Notes under the pieces: model-generated | What the model saw: the letters and a program-made list of their open reading frames with translations, nothing else | Told to the model about the DNA's origin: nothing | Database searches by the model: none | Part shown: positions 11,154 through 21,487 of the stretch, one piece after another | Layout of the letters: each line of letters starts with the position of its first letter | Numbering within the stretch: the stretch's first letter is position 1 | NCBI RefSeq assembly: GCF_000348985.1 | Contig: NC_035924.1 | Span: 186,001 to 250,000 of the forward strand | DNA length: 64,000 nucleotides | From: Huiozyma naganishii CBS 8797 | Taxonomy: Eukaryota; Ascomycota; Saccharomycetes; Saccharomycetales; Saccharomycetaceae | Reading direction: 5' to 3' | Translations under genes and position numbers: made by a program

Positions 11154-12395
11154 ATGGCTAAGGGTTATAAGTTGAAAGAGCTTTTGGCTAATGAAAAAAC
11201 CAAGGAGAAGTACGTGAAGGAGCAAGAGGAAAAGAAAACGCAGAAGAAAGCTGAATTGAAGAAGAGCGAGCCTGTAGTTATTTCCCACGATGATCTGGTC
11301 GGTAAAAAGGAGGCGGAGAAATTGGAAAGGGAGCAAACCATTGCAGAAGCTGCTGCCCCAAAGGAGACAGAGGAGTACAAAAGTAAAGCTTTGTCCAAGA
11401 AGGAACAAAGAAAGTTAAAGAAACAATTGAAAGAACAGAAAATATCCAAAACTGCATCTGCTGAAGAAGACGAGGACGAAGATGAAGAGGATGAGGAGGA
11501 AAGGGGTCTAGATTTGGAGAAACTGGCTCAAAGCGGTTCCGAATCCGAGTCTGAGTCTGAAGATGGCGATGATGATGAAAACGAGAAATCCGATGAGGAA
11601 GATGAAGAAAAGGAGGAAATCGATGTCCCATTATCTGATGTCGAATTTGACTCTGACGCGGACGTTGTGCCACACCATAAGTTGACCATAAATAACACCA
11701 AGGCAATGAAGCATGCCCTGGAACGTGTGCAATTGCCCTGGGCGAAGCACTCCTTCCAAGAGCACCAAGCGGTTACCTCTTCCGAAGACACCGATGCTCA
11801 AATCAAGGACATCTACGATGATACAGAGAGGGAGCTTGCCTTCTATAAGCAGTCGCTAGACGCTGTGTCGCAAGCCCGTGTTCACTTGAAGAGACTGCAT
11901 GTGCCATTTTTGAGACCGTTGGACTATTTTGCCGAGATGGTCAAGAGTGACGAGCATATGGATAAATTGAAAGGCAAATTGGTGAAGGAGGCCAGTGAGA
12001 AGAAGGCGCACGAGGACGCGAGAAAGCAGAGACAACTGAAGAAGTTCGGGAAGCAAGTGCAAGTGGCCACTTTGCAAAAGAGACAGCTCGAGAAGAAGGA
12101 AACTTTGGAGAAGATCAAGTCGTTGAAGAAGAAGAAACAACAAAACGAGATCAACAACGACGATTTCGACGTCGGTGTCGAGGAGGCCACAGAGGACACC
12201 AAGGACAAGAGATGGTCCTCTTACAAGGCGAGTGGTAAGCGAGCGGCTAAGAACTCGAAGTACGGCCAAGGTGGGATGAAGAGATTCAAGAGAAAGAACG
12301 ACGCGGACTCATCGATGGACACTTCCAGCTTCTCGAACAAGAAATCGAAGCCAATGGGCAGACCAGGCAAGAGCAAACGCAGCAGAAGACATTGA
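11154..12395 (+). CDS. EBP2: 60S ribosome assembly factor EBP2
   Basis: Ebp2 is a nucleolar protein needed for 27S pre-rRNA processing and 60S subunit assembly, working with Brx1, Nop12 and others. The start is the ATG giving MAKGYKLKELL; the frame extends three codons upstream to a TTG. The first 130 residues are rich in Lys and Glu and probably coiled. Residues about 105-170 are a very acidic Asp/Glu/Ser block. The conserved EBP2 domain follows (for example RVQLPWAKHSFQEHQ and LHVPFLRPLDYFAEMVKSD), then a second coiled Lys/Glu region and a basic C-terminal tail suited to nucleolar targeting. Length is 413 residues against 427 in S. cerevisiae. Confidence 0.96.
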   Translation: MAKGYKLKELLANEKTKEKYVKEQEEKKTQKKAELKKSEPVVISHDDLVGKKEAEKLEREQTIAEAAAPKETEEYKSKALSKKEQRKLKKQLKEQKISKTASAEEDEDEDEEDEEERGLDLEKLAQSGSESESESEDGDDDENEKSDEEDEEKEEIDVPLSDVEFDSDADVVPHHKLTINNTKAMKHALERVQLPWAKHSFQEHQAVTSSEDTDAQIKDIYDDTERELAFYKQSLDAVSQARVHLKRLHVPFLRPLDYFAEMVKSDEHMDKLKGKLVKEASEKKAHEDARKQRQLKKFGKQVQVATLQKRQLEKKETLEKIKSLKKKKQQNEINNDDFDVGVEEATEDTKDKRWSSYKASGKRAAKNSKYGQGGMKRFKRKNDADSSMDTSSFSNKKSKPMGRPGKSKRSRRH

Positions 12396-12581
12396 AGCAT
12401 TGTACGTATATCCTACTAACTAGACTCCCTCACCCATCCGTCCATCAATAACTGTATACTACATCAACTAAACGACATGTTTCTTTGTGCATAATTTTTT
12501 GCTGCTGACGTTTTTCTTCTTTTTTTTCCTTCCTTCGAATCCGTTAATTCCCTCGAAGGGCAACTTTAAGCGACGGATTTG

Positions 12582-12590
12582 TATATAAAG
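12582..12590 (+). promoter_or_regulatory. TATA box of ERG20
   Basis: TATATAAAG lies about 90 bp before the ERG20 ATG. A continuous in-frame ORF runs through this element to a TTG codon, but homology and the TATA box show that translation begins downstream at 12681. Confidence 0.55.
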
Positions 12591-12680
12591 AGGCTCCGGA
12601 CCGTTCTTGCTGGTGGCTGTGAGTTGTTTGGAAGGTCAATTGCAAGCATCACATTACTGAAACATCTACCACGCAAAACA

Positions 12681-13739
12681 ATGATTGGAACTGCTACCCC
12701 AAGAGACAAATTTTTGGCTGAATTCCCAAGTTTGGTCGAGGAATTGAAATCCATTTTGACCAACTATGGTATGCCTGCGGAGGCTGTGTCATGGTACGAA
12801 AGCTCGTTGCAACACAATACGCCAGGTGGGAAACTGAACCGTGGGTTGTCTGTTGTGGATACTTATGCCATCCTGAAGGGGTTTTCGTCAATTGACGAAC
12901 TTTCCACCGAGGAATACAAGAAACTGGCGATTCTTGGGTGGTGTATCGAGCTGTTGCAAGCGTACTTCTTGGTTGCAGACGACATGATGGACCAGTCCAT
13001 TACAAGAAGAGGCCAGCCTTGCTGGTATAAGATGCCCAACGTCGGGGATATCGCTATCAACGATGCGTTCATGCTAGAGGCAGCCATTTATTCCCTATTG
13101 AAGAACCACTTCAAACAAGAGAAGTACTACGTCGACTTGCTAGAGTTGTTCCACGAGGTTACTTTGCAGACGGAGTTGGGCCAATTGTTGGACTTGATCA
13201 CCGCACCAGAGGACCACATCGATTTGAACAAATTCTCGCTGGCCAAGCACTCGTTCATTGTGAGATTCAAGACCGCGTATTATTCGTTCTACCTGCCTGT
13301 TGCGCTGGCCATGTACGTTGCCGGCATCACGGACCCTAAAGACTTGCAACAAGCTCGAGACGTCTTGATCCCATTGGGCGAATACTTCCAGGTCCAGGAT
13401 GACTACTTGGACAACTTTGGTACCCCAGAACAAATCGGAAAGATCGGTACCGATATCCAGGACAACAAGTGCTCCTGGTTGATTAACAAAGCGTTGGAGA
13501 TTGTGACCCCTGAACAACGGAAACTGTTGGACGAGAACTACGGCCAAAAGGATGCCACATGCGAGGCCCGTGTCAAGAAACTGTACGACGAGCTGAAATT
13601 GGGCGACTACTACCACGCCTACGAAGAACAAACTGCAAAGGACATCACTGCATTGATATCCAAGGTAGACGAATCTCGCGGCTTCAAGAAGGACGTGTTG
13701 ACCGCTTTCTTCAAGAAAGTCTACAAGAGAAGCAAATAA
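12681..13739 (+). CDS. ERG20: Farnesyl pyrophosphate synthase
   Basis: Erg20 condenses dimethylallyl-PP and geranyl-PP with isopentenyl-PP to make geranyl-PP and farnesyl-PP for sterols, ubiquinone, dolichol and prenylation. Both aspartate-rich prenyl-synthase motifs are present: DDMMD in [17 protein letters not shown] and DDYLD in [15 protein letters not shown]. The C-terminus ends KVYKRSK. The product is 352 residues, exactly the S. cerevisiae length, when started at [11 protein letters not shown]. In S. cerevisiae ERG20 is on chromosome X (YJL167W) whereas its neighbours here, EBP2 and NNK1, are on chromosome XI. The junction therefore illustrates the interleaved ancestral order. Third-position bias in the second half is strong, typical of a highly expressed gene. 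Confidence 0.98.
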   Translation: MIGTATPRDKFLAEFPSLVEELKSILTNYGMPAEAVSWYESSLQHNTPGGKLNRGLSVVDTYAILKGFSSIDELSTEEYKKLAILGWCIELLQAYFLVADDMMDQSITRRGQPCWYKMPNVGDIAINDAFMLEAAIYSLLKNHFKQEKYYVDLLELFHEVTLQTELGQLLDLITAPEDHIDLNKFSLAKHSFIVRFKTAYYSFYLPVALAMYVAGITDPKDLQQARDVLIPLGEYFQVQDDYLDNFGTPEQIGKIGTDIQDNKCSWLINKALEIVTPEQRKLLDENYGQKDATCEARVKKLYDELKLGDYYHAYEEQTAKDITALISKVDESRGFKKDVLTAFFKKVYKRSK

Positions 13740-14270
13740 GTAGATTTCCAGTATATCTATATATAATTCAGGAAACCTAACATTTCACTTTATATACGGT
13801 TAACCAATTATCATACCAAGAACCCGGAATGTCCTGACTCAAATGATATAGCATCACTCCTCGAGTGAGGACCTCTTTTGTGTCACTGTTCTCTCGAGTG
13901 CACCTCCCCCAGCTTATTATCTCCGCCAAAAGAGGAAAAAAAGAAATTAAACAAAAGAAATGCAACAGAAGCTCATCGCAACTGAGATCCAGTTTGTGAT
14001 ACTTGCAACTTGTAGGCTGCTGATCAGGTGTCTAGGACTGGTTAAACTGGTCTTTTGTGCCGTTTAGTGTAACTTTATCATCGTATCCTTTGTGTAAGGG
14101 ACTCTAGAAGAGAGAAACAGTCGGTTTGTTTTCTTTTTCTTTTTCCCCTGCTCTTCTTCAATAAGTAGCGCATCTTTGTGTTACTGATAGGCTCTCTTAC
14201 GGGTTGAAGAAGATTTATTTTGGAACCGTCAAGGGTGGGAATCTGTTGAGGGTTGAAATACATTTTAACC
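13740..14270. other. Intergenic ERG20/NNK1
   Basis: About 530 bp with no recognised gene. QCR8 is the nearest missing ancestral gene, expected between ERG20 and the HAL5/KKQ8 locus, and it is not here. A short inverted repeat, CACTC-CTC-GAGTG, lies near 13854. An A-rich tract near 13935 and pyrimidine-rich stretches before 14270 fit an ordinary NNK1 promoter. Confidence 0.6.
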
Positions 14271-16595
14271 ATGGGTACACATGGCGAGGAAAAATGTGCT
14301 AGTGGCCAGCATACAGGTGGTAGAGTGGGTGACTCAAAACTTGGAGAGAGTGACATAACCTTGCAGGCGGATACAGAGACGCTTTCCCGTATAAACGACA
14401 AATGGGTGGAAACCAGCAGGAAGAATATGTCGAGCGGTCGTCTGGACAAGACTTTCTCTGCTCGTGGGGAACTGAGCAAGTTCAATAAGTTGAATGAGTG
14501 GAATCTCGGGAGCAGCATTGCCGACGACCCGATACTCTACAATTCAAACAGCAGCAGTACCAGTTCGATGGAGAATTTTTTGATGAGAAAGAGACGACAT
14601 TCTGGTGAGCTGGAAAGGGTAAAGCTTTCGAAAGTTAAGGGGATCGATTTCTTCTCGGTTCAAGATGAATATATTCCAGATCTCGATTACCGCGCAGTTG
14701 TGAAATCATGGGAGTCAGATGACTCCACCGATAAGGAGGAATCTACATCAAAGAGAAGGGATAGCCGAAACGAGAAATCAACTGCATTGCTCAACAAACT
14801 GCTACAGACAAGGCGGGAGTCGCTACCGAAAACAGGCATCAGCATCGATAAAAACACTTTGACTAGGCATTCTTCAGCCTGGAGTCAAAGCACTGATGAG
14901 GAAAGCCCAACTGATATGGGAGGGCGCTCAGGATTTTCGCTACTGAATGACCAATACAACACTCAAATACAGCCGTCTAGCAACAGCACAGAAAGCCCGA
15001 AGGGAGAAGATTCCATTCTTTTAAGCTCCTCTCACGCACAGGTGGACCCTATTCCACTTCCCAATCTCAGAGAATTAATAACTCCTCCTTCAGCTTTAGA
15101 GATTGAAAGAAGAGTTTCATATTCAAGCAACAGGATGAACAACAGTCTCCGACCAGCCTTCAACTCGTTGATTCTGAAATCATCTGCACCACCAAGGCAC
15201 TCATTGAAAAGGAGAACCCCTATTCCGACGTCCTTGCCCCAATCTGAGGCGTCTACATCCGTTTCCTCATCTTCTTTTGGACAATCGCAACTCAATCTTC
15301 TAAATCAAGAGAATAACTTAATATTTTCCACCGAGGAGATTCTCGGAGTAATAAAGAAACTGCCGGAAAATTTTCTTAGTCTACCGTATTCACAGAGGAA
15401 AAAGGAGACAATCAGGAACCTGCCAGAGGAGAAAAAGGATAACTACAAAGGCATGATGTCCCTGGTCAAAAAATTCATGTTACAAAAATCCAAGAGCAAT
15501 CTTTCACTAGCTAACTGTCGAAACAATGACACCACTGATGTCAAACCCGTGACACATTTTGACAATAGAGCAAGACACGGCTCAGTTGCATCGCAGTATC
15601 TTAGCACGTTTTCTCCATCGGTCAGCTCCTTTATTAGCGTTGATGACAAGAATTCATCATTAAGGAGCAACGCAGGTAGCAATTCAATGGGAACGTCTGC
15701 TAGACCGGACGAAAAGGGAATGATGTTATTCAACCATACATTAGGCAAGATTATCGGATTTGGTGCATGGGGTGTGATACGGGAGTGTACTGATAACCAT
15801 ACTGATATTTGCAGAGCTATCAAGATTATAAAGTTTAAGGGCAGCACTCAAATCAAGAAACAAGTATTCAGAGAAATCAACATTTGGAAAGAGATGAATC
15901 ACGAGAATATTTTGCCGTTGCTGGAATATCAACTGGACAATAACTACGCCATGTATTGCCTTACGGAACTCGTTACAGGTGGTACACTTTACGACACGGT
16001 GTTGACCTGGGATGATTTCTCTCACACAAAAATTTCGTGCACCCGACGCTGTAGAATATCCACTATATTATCCTTCCAGCTGATACAGTGTCTAAGATAC
16101 TTACACGGTAAAACCATTGTGCACGGTGATATCAAACTAGAAAATTGTCTGATAAACAAGATGAATAGTGACGACCCAGCCCAGTGGAAGCTCGTTCTTT
16201 GCGACTTTGGTATGAGCTTTTTCTTCAAAGACTTGAAACCGCGGAATGGTAAAACCGACGCGGATAGTGCGTCGCATATTGGTTCATTACCTTACGCGTC
16301 CCCGGAAATTCTATCTGACAACTATATGACGATCAAATCTGACGTTTGGGCCTTTGGTGTAATGCTGTACACCATGCTTCTGGGAAGATTGCCTTTCAAA
16401 CACTCCATGGAGTCGAAATTGAAAACATTGATAGAGAGTGGAAGGTATGACAAAGAACTGTTGAGGTCAGCTTGCTCGGAAACCGAGTACTCTGATTTGC
16501 GTCGTATAGTAACAGGTTGTTTGGAAGTCGATATGGACAAACGATGGAGCGTTTCCAGGGTTGAACGGACATTGCTGAAATTATTAGAGATTTGA
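14271..16595 (+). CDS. NNK1: Ser/Thr protein kinase, nitrogen network kinase
   Basis: Nnk1 is a kinase linked to nitrogen metabolism and TORC1 signalling. The catalytic domain occupies the C-terminal third: IIGFGAWGVIREC (glycine loop), AIKIIKF (lysine), HGDIKLEN (catalytic loop, with HGD instead of HRD), DFGMSFF (Mg loop) and SLPYASPEI (APE region). About 490 residues of low-complexity Ser/Asn-rich sequence precede it. The start is the ATG reading MGTHGEEKC; six upstream codons begin with TTG. The length is 774 residues against about 928 in S. cerevisiae, the difference lying in the disordered N-terminus. Placement between EBP2/ERG20 and MRPL38 matches YKL171W. Confidence 0.9.
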   Translation: MGTHGEEKCASGQHTGGRVGDSKLGESDITLQADTETLSRINDKWVETSRKNMSSGRLDKTFSARGELSKFNKLNEWNLGSSIADDPILYNSNSSSTSSMENFLMRKRRHSGELERVKLSKVKGIDFFSVQDEYIPDLDYRAVVKSWESDDSTDKEESTSKRRDSRNEKSTALLNKLLQTRRESLPKTGISIDKNTLTRHSSAWSQSTDEESPTDMGGRSGFSLLNDQYNTQIQPSSNSTESPKGEDSILLSSSHAQVDPIPLPNLRELITPPSALEIERRVSYSSNRMNNSLRPAFNSLILKSSAPPRHSLKRRTPIPTSLPQSEASTSVSSSSFGQSQLNLLNQENNLIFSTEEILGVIKKLPENFLSLPYSQRKKETIRNLPEEKKDNYKGMMSLVKKFMLQKSKSNLSLANCRNNDTTDVKPVTHFDNRARHGSVASQYLSTFSPSVSSFISVDDKNSSLRSNAGSNSMGTSARPDEKGMMLFNHTLGKIIGFGAWGVIRECTDNHTDICRAIKIIKFKGSTQIKKQVFREINIWKEMNHENILPLLEYQLDNNYAMYCLTELVTGGTLYDTVLTWDDFSHTKISCTRRCRISTILSFQLIQCLRYLHGKTIVHGDIKLENCLINKMNSDDPAQWKLVLCDFGMSFFFKDLKPRNGKTDADSASHIGSLPYASPEILSDNYMTIKSDVWAFGVMLYTMLLGRLPFKHSMESKLKTLIESGRYDKELLRSACSETEYSDLRRIVTGCLEVDMDKRWSVSRVERTLLKLLEI

Positions 16596-16747
16596 ACAAC
16601 ATGATCATACTTGATATGTCTTTATTATCTACATATGCGACACCTGCATAGCATTTAATTGGTAACATTCATTTTATATAAACCTGATATTCGATATTGC
16701 ATTTTTTTTCTTCTGACTTCATTTTTTATTTATTATTTTTGCAAAAG

Positions 16748-16807
16748 ATGGTCAAAGTTGCTACAGCGTCACGGCTCCTAAAAAACCCAAAGTTTCCAAA
16801 CAGATAA
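16748..16807 (+). CDS. Possible upstream ORF before MRPL38
   Basis: An ATG 97 bp before the MRPL38 start opens a 19-codon frame, [19 protein letters not shown], ending at TAA. It is out of frame with MRPL38. If it lies in the transcript it could reduce initiation at MRPL38. The basic, presequence-like composition is curious, but the ORF is short enough to be chance. Confidence 0.2.
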   Translation: MVKVATASRLLKNPKFPNR

Positions 16808-16844
16808 CCTCGAACGGTTCGGCCAACGCGAGGTCACCTACATC

Positions 16845-17261
16845 ATGATATATTTAAAAACCATGCTGAAAGTTATAGATAACTCTGGTGCCCAATTAGC
16901 TGAATGCATCAAAGTATTGAAAAAGGGATCTCCAATGTCTTCCGGAGGCATAGGTAATAAGATCGTATGTGTGATACAGAAGGCGAAACCTTTGAGTCAG
17001 AATATTACCGGTACAGTAAACACCAATCGTGTCAAGAAGGGTGACATTGTTCATGCTGTTATTGTTCGTACAAAGCAGAAAAACGGGTACAGAAAGGATG
17101 GTTCTAACATTAGTTTTGGTGATAATGCTTGTGTTTTGATAAATAAGAATACCGGAGAGCCCTTGGGGACCAGAATAGCTGTAAACGATGGAGTTGTTGG
17201 AAGGGAATTGTTAGATAAGGGTTTTAAAAAGATATGTTCTCTGGCTAGCAAAGTCGTGTGA
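16845..17261 (+). CDS. MRPL38: Mitochondrial ribosomal protein uL14m
   Basis: This is the mitochondrial large-subunit protein of the uL14 (bacterial L14) family. The 138 residues equal the S. cerevisiae length, and the sequence carries L14 hallmarks such as [44 protein letters not shown] and [12 protein letters not shown]. There is no long cleavable presequence, as in the S. cerevisiae protein, which also begins with MI. The ATG at 16845 is the only reasonable start. Confidence 0.97.
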   Translation: MIYLKTMLKVIDNSGAQLAECIKVLKKGSPMSSGGIGNKIVCVIQKAKPLSQNITGTVNTNRVKKGDIVHAVIVRTKQKNGYRKDGSNISFGDNACVLINKNTGEPLGTRIAVNDGVVGRELLDKGFKKICSLASKVV

Positions 17262-17428
17262 GGGTGTTAAATGTGGTGCTTCGTTTATAAAAGAGGTTCC
17301 CCCTACACACTCATCGCTTTGAGCTATGAAAATTGTGTGGTGAGAAACCAGTCTTGTATATATTGTTTACATCGTATTGTTGCTGTGAAATTTAATATTA
17401 TTATTCTACAAAAGAGACGAGATCTACT

Positions 17429-18976
17429 CTAGTGCTCATACAAGTGTTCCTGACAGCACTCAACCTGTTTCATCCACTTGTTGTTAAGCCATTCACGTAC
17501 TGATAATCTCGCAGTTGGTCGTGGTTGAAAGACCTTGTACAGGCATTTTTTTCTAAGGAGATTTGTGACCACATTGTGGTGAGTTAACTCCTCAAAAATG
17601 CCGTATCTCCCATGTTGAGATATCTCTCTGCAAAAGTTTGCATAAGCTGCATCAGTGTCCTCCTTGGCAGCATGCCATATGAAACGACCCACTATCATAC
17701 ACATGTAGGCCACTCCACAGCTCCAGCAATCCACTAGTCTTGGATCGTATTCCCGGTCTACGACAAATTCTTCAGGTGCGATGTACGGTTCTGACCCAAC
17801 AGGATTTCGTTCGAAGTGTACTGTGCTTTCCCATGCTGTTTGAAAGACATAACTGGAACCAAAATCGCATATCTTTAAGAGACCATCTGGGCACAACAAT
17901 AGATTTTCCAGTTTGATATCGCAGTGGGCAATACCATGGAAATGCAGAAATTGGACACCTAGTAGCAATTGCTTCAAAAAACAGTCAGCTTCTAACGGAT
18001 GCATTTTTGTTCCCTTCTTCGACAGTCTGGAAATGTACGAGTATAAATCTCCAGAGGGACAGAACTCCATAACCTCAACAAATACCGAGGGGTTTTTCCC
18101 TGTCTCCATCAAGTCAAGTACCTTAACAATATTCGGGCAGTGAAGTGGTTCTGTCGATAGTGCTTTTCCTATGACAAATTCAGATATGATTTTAGCGCTG
18201 TAGTTTTCAGTCAGTTCGCCAGTCTTTCTTTTCCTGAATTCCTTGATGGCATAAAACCATTTGTTATCTTTAGAGTATGTTGTCCCATTACTTGTATCGT
18301 TTTCCCCGATCGTCTTCACGTAGACAAATATCTTACCAGACAACCCGCAACCAATTTGGCGCACATGTGTGCCGTACCTATCTTTAAGGGAGCCGGTATC
18401 ATCAGGATCTGGTTTTGAGTTAAATTGATTTTGAAGTGATGAGTTTATTTTGCTAGAAAGGTCACTAATCAGCTTCAAATCTTTGGGACCAATAGCTGCT
18501 GCTTCATTATCTAATTTAAGTGCCGTATGACTGTCCTGCAGTCCGAGATCCCGAAATTTTTCGTTCAAGTCAAATGCGTCGTCATTAGCAGGAAGTAGAG
18601 ACAGTGCACTTTCCATGCGCGGTGCTGGTTTCTTGTACTTGAATACCTTTGGTATTTTTAACACTTGCCTCTTTCGCCTCTTAATAAAGTCTTCCAGCCG
18701 GCTATCCTCTGTGGGTTCTGAGTTCTCCGTTAGGAATGGCACCAGTTCGATACGGTGTTCATGGAGGCCCGACTCAAACAATGTAAAATTGGCGCTTTCA
18801 CACACAATTGGTTGCCCTCTCGAGGCGTAGTAATGTTGCCTATGGTTCCTTGGGACGTCTGCATTAGTTATTGATGTAGAACGGGCTCTTTGCCCCCTAC
18901 GCCTCCCCCATCGGCTTCTTACGGGGCGTGACCCAAGTGAGTTAGACCTCTGCATACTTTCAACACTGCTCTCCAT
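17429..18976 (-). CDS. KKQ8: Ser/Thr kinase of the HAL5/KKQ8 family
   Basis: This belongs to the NPR/HAL5 kinase family. Hal5 stabilises the potassium transporters Trk1/Trk2 at the plasma membrane; Kkq8 is its ohnolog. Catalytic motifs are visible: IGCGLSGKIF (glycine loop), AIKEFRKR, HCDIKLENLLL (catalytic loop with HCD), DFGSSYVF and GSEPYIAPEEF. The start is the ATG reading MESSVESMQRS; the seven residues before it begin with GTG. The length of 515 residues is clearly shorter than Hal5 (855) or Kkq8 (724), mostly through a shorter N-terminal regulatory region. Because one copy here stands for both YKL168C and YJL165C, the symbol could equally be HAL5. A phylogeny would decide. Confidence 0.85.
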   Translation of the reverse strand: MESSVESMQRSNSLGSRPVRSRWGRRRGQRARSTSITNADVPRNHRQHYYASRGQPIVCESANFTLFESGLHEHRIELVPFLTENSEPTEDSRLEDFIKRRKRQVLKIPKVFKYKKPAPRMESALSLLPANDDAFDLNEKFRDLGLQDSHTALKLDNEAAAIGPKDLKLISDLSSKINSSLQNQFNSKPDPDDTGSLKDRYGTHVRQIGCGLSGKIFVYVKTIGENDTSNGTTYSKDNKWFYAIKEFRKRKTGELTENYSAKIISEFVIGKALSTEPLHCPNIVKVLDLMETGKNPSVFVEVMEFCPSGDLYSYISRLSKKGTKMHPLEADCFLKQLLLGVQFLHFHGIAHCDIKLENLLLCPDGLLKICDFGSSYVFQTAWESTVHFERNPVGSEPYIAPEEFVVDREYDPRLVDCWSCGVAYMCMIVGRFIWHAAKEDTDAAYANFCREISQHGRYGIFEELTHHNVVTNLLRKKCLYKVFQPRPTARLSVREWLNNKWMKQVECCQEHLYEH

Positions 18977-19233
18977 TGAGTTTCCATCCGACACCACTTC
19001 TTTCTTGAAGCTTCCAACGTATTAAAGGGTTTCTTGCAACACTTATTTCAATTGTGTTAAAGTAGGAAAGTTACTAAACGCAACCTCCTTCATGTTGAAC
19101 TATTTACAGTTGTTGCTGATCCATTGTACAGTCTAGATAATGTGTGACGCAGCTTATATACATATACAGGGTGGGGGTAGCAGTGTGGCGCGTCACAATC
19201 TTTAGCACAGTGGGTATGGAGAGAAGTAAATCA

Positions 19234-19644
19234 CTAATCCTTGTTGCCTAGCTCGACTATCTGGTCCTTGGGGACTTGTGTGTGGTCTATTGTTTTCAAC
19301 AGTTCCTGCATTATCTCGGCAGACTGTTTTCCCTTCATGTCTATCGTCTCGACAGCTTGACCTTGAGTATCAAGCATCTCTAGTATGCAAGGTACATCGA
19401 CATTCTTTTTGGAATTGAATATTCTGAGTAGCTCGATTCTGAAGTCAGGATTGTAGTATTGTAATGTTGGAAGGTAGTCATGCCAGAACTTGCGGGCACC
19501 CATGTGACCATTTGTGTTCTGTCTTTGAAAAGTAAGCTTCATAGCTTCGTACTTTGTCCTGTCGATGACGATCTGTGGCAATTTGGTTGTGTACACTACC
19601 TTGTTTAAATTCTTTAGCTGTTTGACTACTCTTGATTTGGTCAT
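19234..19644 (-). CDS. MRP49: Mitochondrial ribosomal protein MRP49
   Basis: Mrp49 is a yeast mitochondrial large-subunit protein (mL61). The basic 136-residue product has the thioredoxin-like L51/S25 family pattern, for example RQNTNGHMGARKFWHDYLPTL and NPDFRIELLRIF. The start is the ATG giving MTKSRVVKQLKNLNK; the upstream in-frame extension begins with GTG. S. cerevisiae Mrp49 is 137 residues. Its position between the HAL5/KKQ8 kinase and TPK, on the same strand as both, matches YKL168C-YKL167C-YKL166C. Confidence 0.9.
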   Translation of the reverse strand: MTKSRVVKQLKNLNKVVYTTKLPQIVIDRTKYEAMKLTFQRQNTNGHMGARKFWHDYLPTLQYYNPDFRIELLRIFNSKKNVDVPCILEMLDTQGQAVETIDMKGKQSAEIMQELLKTIDHTQVPKDQIVELGNKD

Positions 19645-19964
19645 GTTATGTTTCCTGTGTATACGGTTGGGCACCTAAGGTGTCTCAAATGGTGTCAAAA
19701 CTGGTGGTCGCTGTTGGTGACTTTTCATTTCTTCTACAAATTCAAAATTAAATTAAATTGAAGAAATGCTTCCTTTCAGAAGAGCGAGTGTGACACATAA
19801 TGGTCACAAGCGGTCAAAAAAATGGTAAGCCATGCGATGATTATATAATAGATATGAGGCGGTATATGGGTGCAAAGAAAAGAAGAAAAATGCTGTACTT
19901 CTTCAAAGCACCTCGCTCGAAGATGGTTCTTAGGTGCACAGAATTTTGATGGCTGTCTATCTGT
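19645..19964. other. Intergenic MRP49/TPK
   Basis: About 320 bp holding the MRP49 promoter and the TPK 3' region. It contains short A/T tracts. No gene or RNA is recognised. Confidence 0.6.
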
Positions 19965-21374
19965 TCAAAAATCTTTCATCAGGTCACCGTACGAATCTTC
20001 CCCATCGAAGTCATAGTTTATCTCCTCCTCTGCGTATCTATCAAATTGGGAGGAATCCCCTTGTCCATGCCTGATAGGTGGTTCGTACGGAGTTTCTATA
20101 CTTCTAGCGAGCAGTTTCTCCCAGGCGACCTCGCTAAACCATGGGTGAGCTTTCACATCGGCGGTGCCGCCTTGTAGATTCCCCAACCTTTCACTGAGCT
20201 CTCTATTTATCAGCCCTTTTAAAATGTCTTTTGCATCCTCAGTGACGTACGCCGGTATTATCAATGGGGCGTTGATGATGTTTTCGTAAGTCTTCATCGT
20301 ATTCTTGTCGTAAAACGGAGTGTGTCCCGATAGCATCTCGTATATGAGAATACCAAAACTCCACCAGTCAACAGACTTGTTGTATGGCTTCGTGTTGACT
20401 ACCTCGGGGGCAATATAATCTGGTGTTCCACATAACGTATACGTTATGTCGGGAACATATTTGGCGAAACCAAAATCCGTCACCTTAATATGACCGTTCT
20501 TATCCAGCAGAATATTCTCTGGTTTCAAATCCCGGTATATTATATTCAGATCGTGCAAATACTCCAGTGCCAGGCATATCTCAGCAGCGTAAAATTTGGC
20601 TACAGGGTTAGGAAACCGTTTAGATTTCCTCAACAAACTGAAAAGTTCGCCGCCCTCCGCATAGTCCATGACCATGAAGACGTATTGAGAGGTCTGAAAC
20701 GTACCCCACAGTCGGATAATAAATGGGTGGGTTATAACAGATAACATCTTCCTTTCGTCATTTGTGTGCTCGACTTGCTTAAGTCTTACTACAGTCTTCT
20801 TTCGGAGCACCTTCAGCGCATAGAATCTACCATTGTGCTTTGAACGTATGAGATGTACTCTCCCAAAGGAACCAGTCCCCAGCGTTCTTAACAGTTGAAA
20901 GTCCCTAAGTGTGTACTTCCCGGATGTTGGCCTCCCAGTGGTCAACGGATTTACATGCGACGGGGCAAGTGTCACACATTTTTCTGACGGAACTGCTGGT
21001 ACAGCAGCAACCGGTTGCTTGACATTGTGCTCCCTCATGACCAACGTCCTACCATCCAGATTCGACTCACTAGTTACCGTCAACTCATCCTTGAGTTTGG
21101 CTTCCACCATATCCTTATCATTAATTTTCCCGTTCCTCCATGCCCGGACAGAGCCATACGAGGACTCAGCCTTCGATTTTATCGGCAACAAAAGCTTTTG
21201 CAGCGTGTTATTACTCTGCGGGTCCAAATACATCCAAAACCGTTGCTCAACCCTGTCTCTCGGACCTCTTACCGCTAAACCGTCGACTCCCCCTCTTGTA
21301 AACGTCACATTATCGAGTATCTCGAAATCCTGCATTTTCACTTTTCCTTTTTTTTCCTTTCGCTGAAACTGCAT
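19965..21374 (-). CDS. TPK3: cAMP-dependent protein kinase catalytic subunit
   Basis: This is a catalytic subunit of PKA, released from Bcy1 by cAMP to phosphorylate Ser/Thr targets in growth and stress control. The kinase core shows [39 protein letters not shown] and the activation loop [13 protein letters not shown] with its regulatory threonine. It ends with the AGC-type tail [13 protein letters not shown]. The longest ATG frame gives 469 residues. A second ATG at 21335 (MQDFEILDN, 456 residues) may be the real start, because a Reb1-type site abuts the first ATG. Either is longer than Tpk1/Tpk3 (397-398) through the N-terminal region. One copy stands for TPK1 and TPK3, so the symbol is uncertain between them. 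Confidence 0.93.
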   Translation of the reverse strand: MQFQRKEKKGKVKMQDFEILDNVTFTRGGVDGLAVRGPRDRVEQRFWMYLDPQSNNTLQKLLLPIKSKAESSYGSVRAWRNGKINDKDMVEAKLKDELTVTSESNLDGRTLVMREHNVKQPVAAVPAVPSEKCVTLAPSHVNPLTTGRPTSGKYTLRDFQLLRTLGTGSFGRVHLIRSKHNGRFYALKVLRKKTVVRLKQVEHTNDERKMLSVITHPFIIRLWGTFQTSQYVFMVMDYAEGGELFSLLRKSKRFPNPVAKFYAAEICLALEYLHDLNIIYRDLKPENILLDKNGHIKVTDFGFAKYVPDITYTLCGTPDYIAPEVVNTKPYNKSVDWWSFGILIYEMLSGHTPFYDKNTMKTYENIINAPLIIPAYVTEDAKDILKGLINRELSERLGNLQGGTADVKAHPWFSEVAWEKLLARSIETPYEPPIRHGQGDSSQFDRYAEEEINYDFDGEDSYGDLMKDF

Positions 21375-21487
21375 TTACCCGATGCGGACTCTATTTTCCT
21401 GTTACGGCACTGCCAAGCCCTAATTTTCAATTCTTTTTAAGTATGACGAGCTCCCTCACAATAGTGCTGGCATTATCCAAGCCCTAA
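21375..21487. promoter_or_regulatory. Reb1-type and two Tbf1-type sites before TPK
   Basis: TTACCCG at 21375-21381 matches Reb1. AGCCCTAA occurs at 21416 and again at 21480, each inside the longer shared string CCAAGCCCTAATT. That same 13-mer, reversed, also occurs at 7646-7658 between TPO5 and SNU114. Three copies in 64 kb is more than expected by chance. RCCCTAA is the Tbf1 motif. Confidence 0.45.

Noticed and set aside
12408..12425. TACTAAC motif after the EBP2 stop codon
   Set aside because: It lies in a 3' region with no donor site or downstream exon, so it is a chance match.
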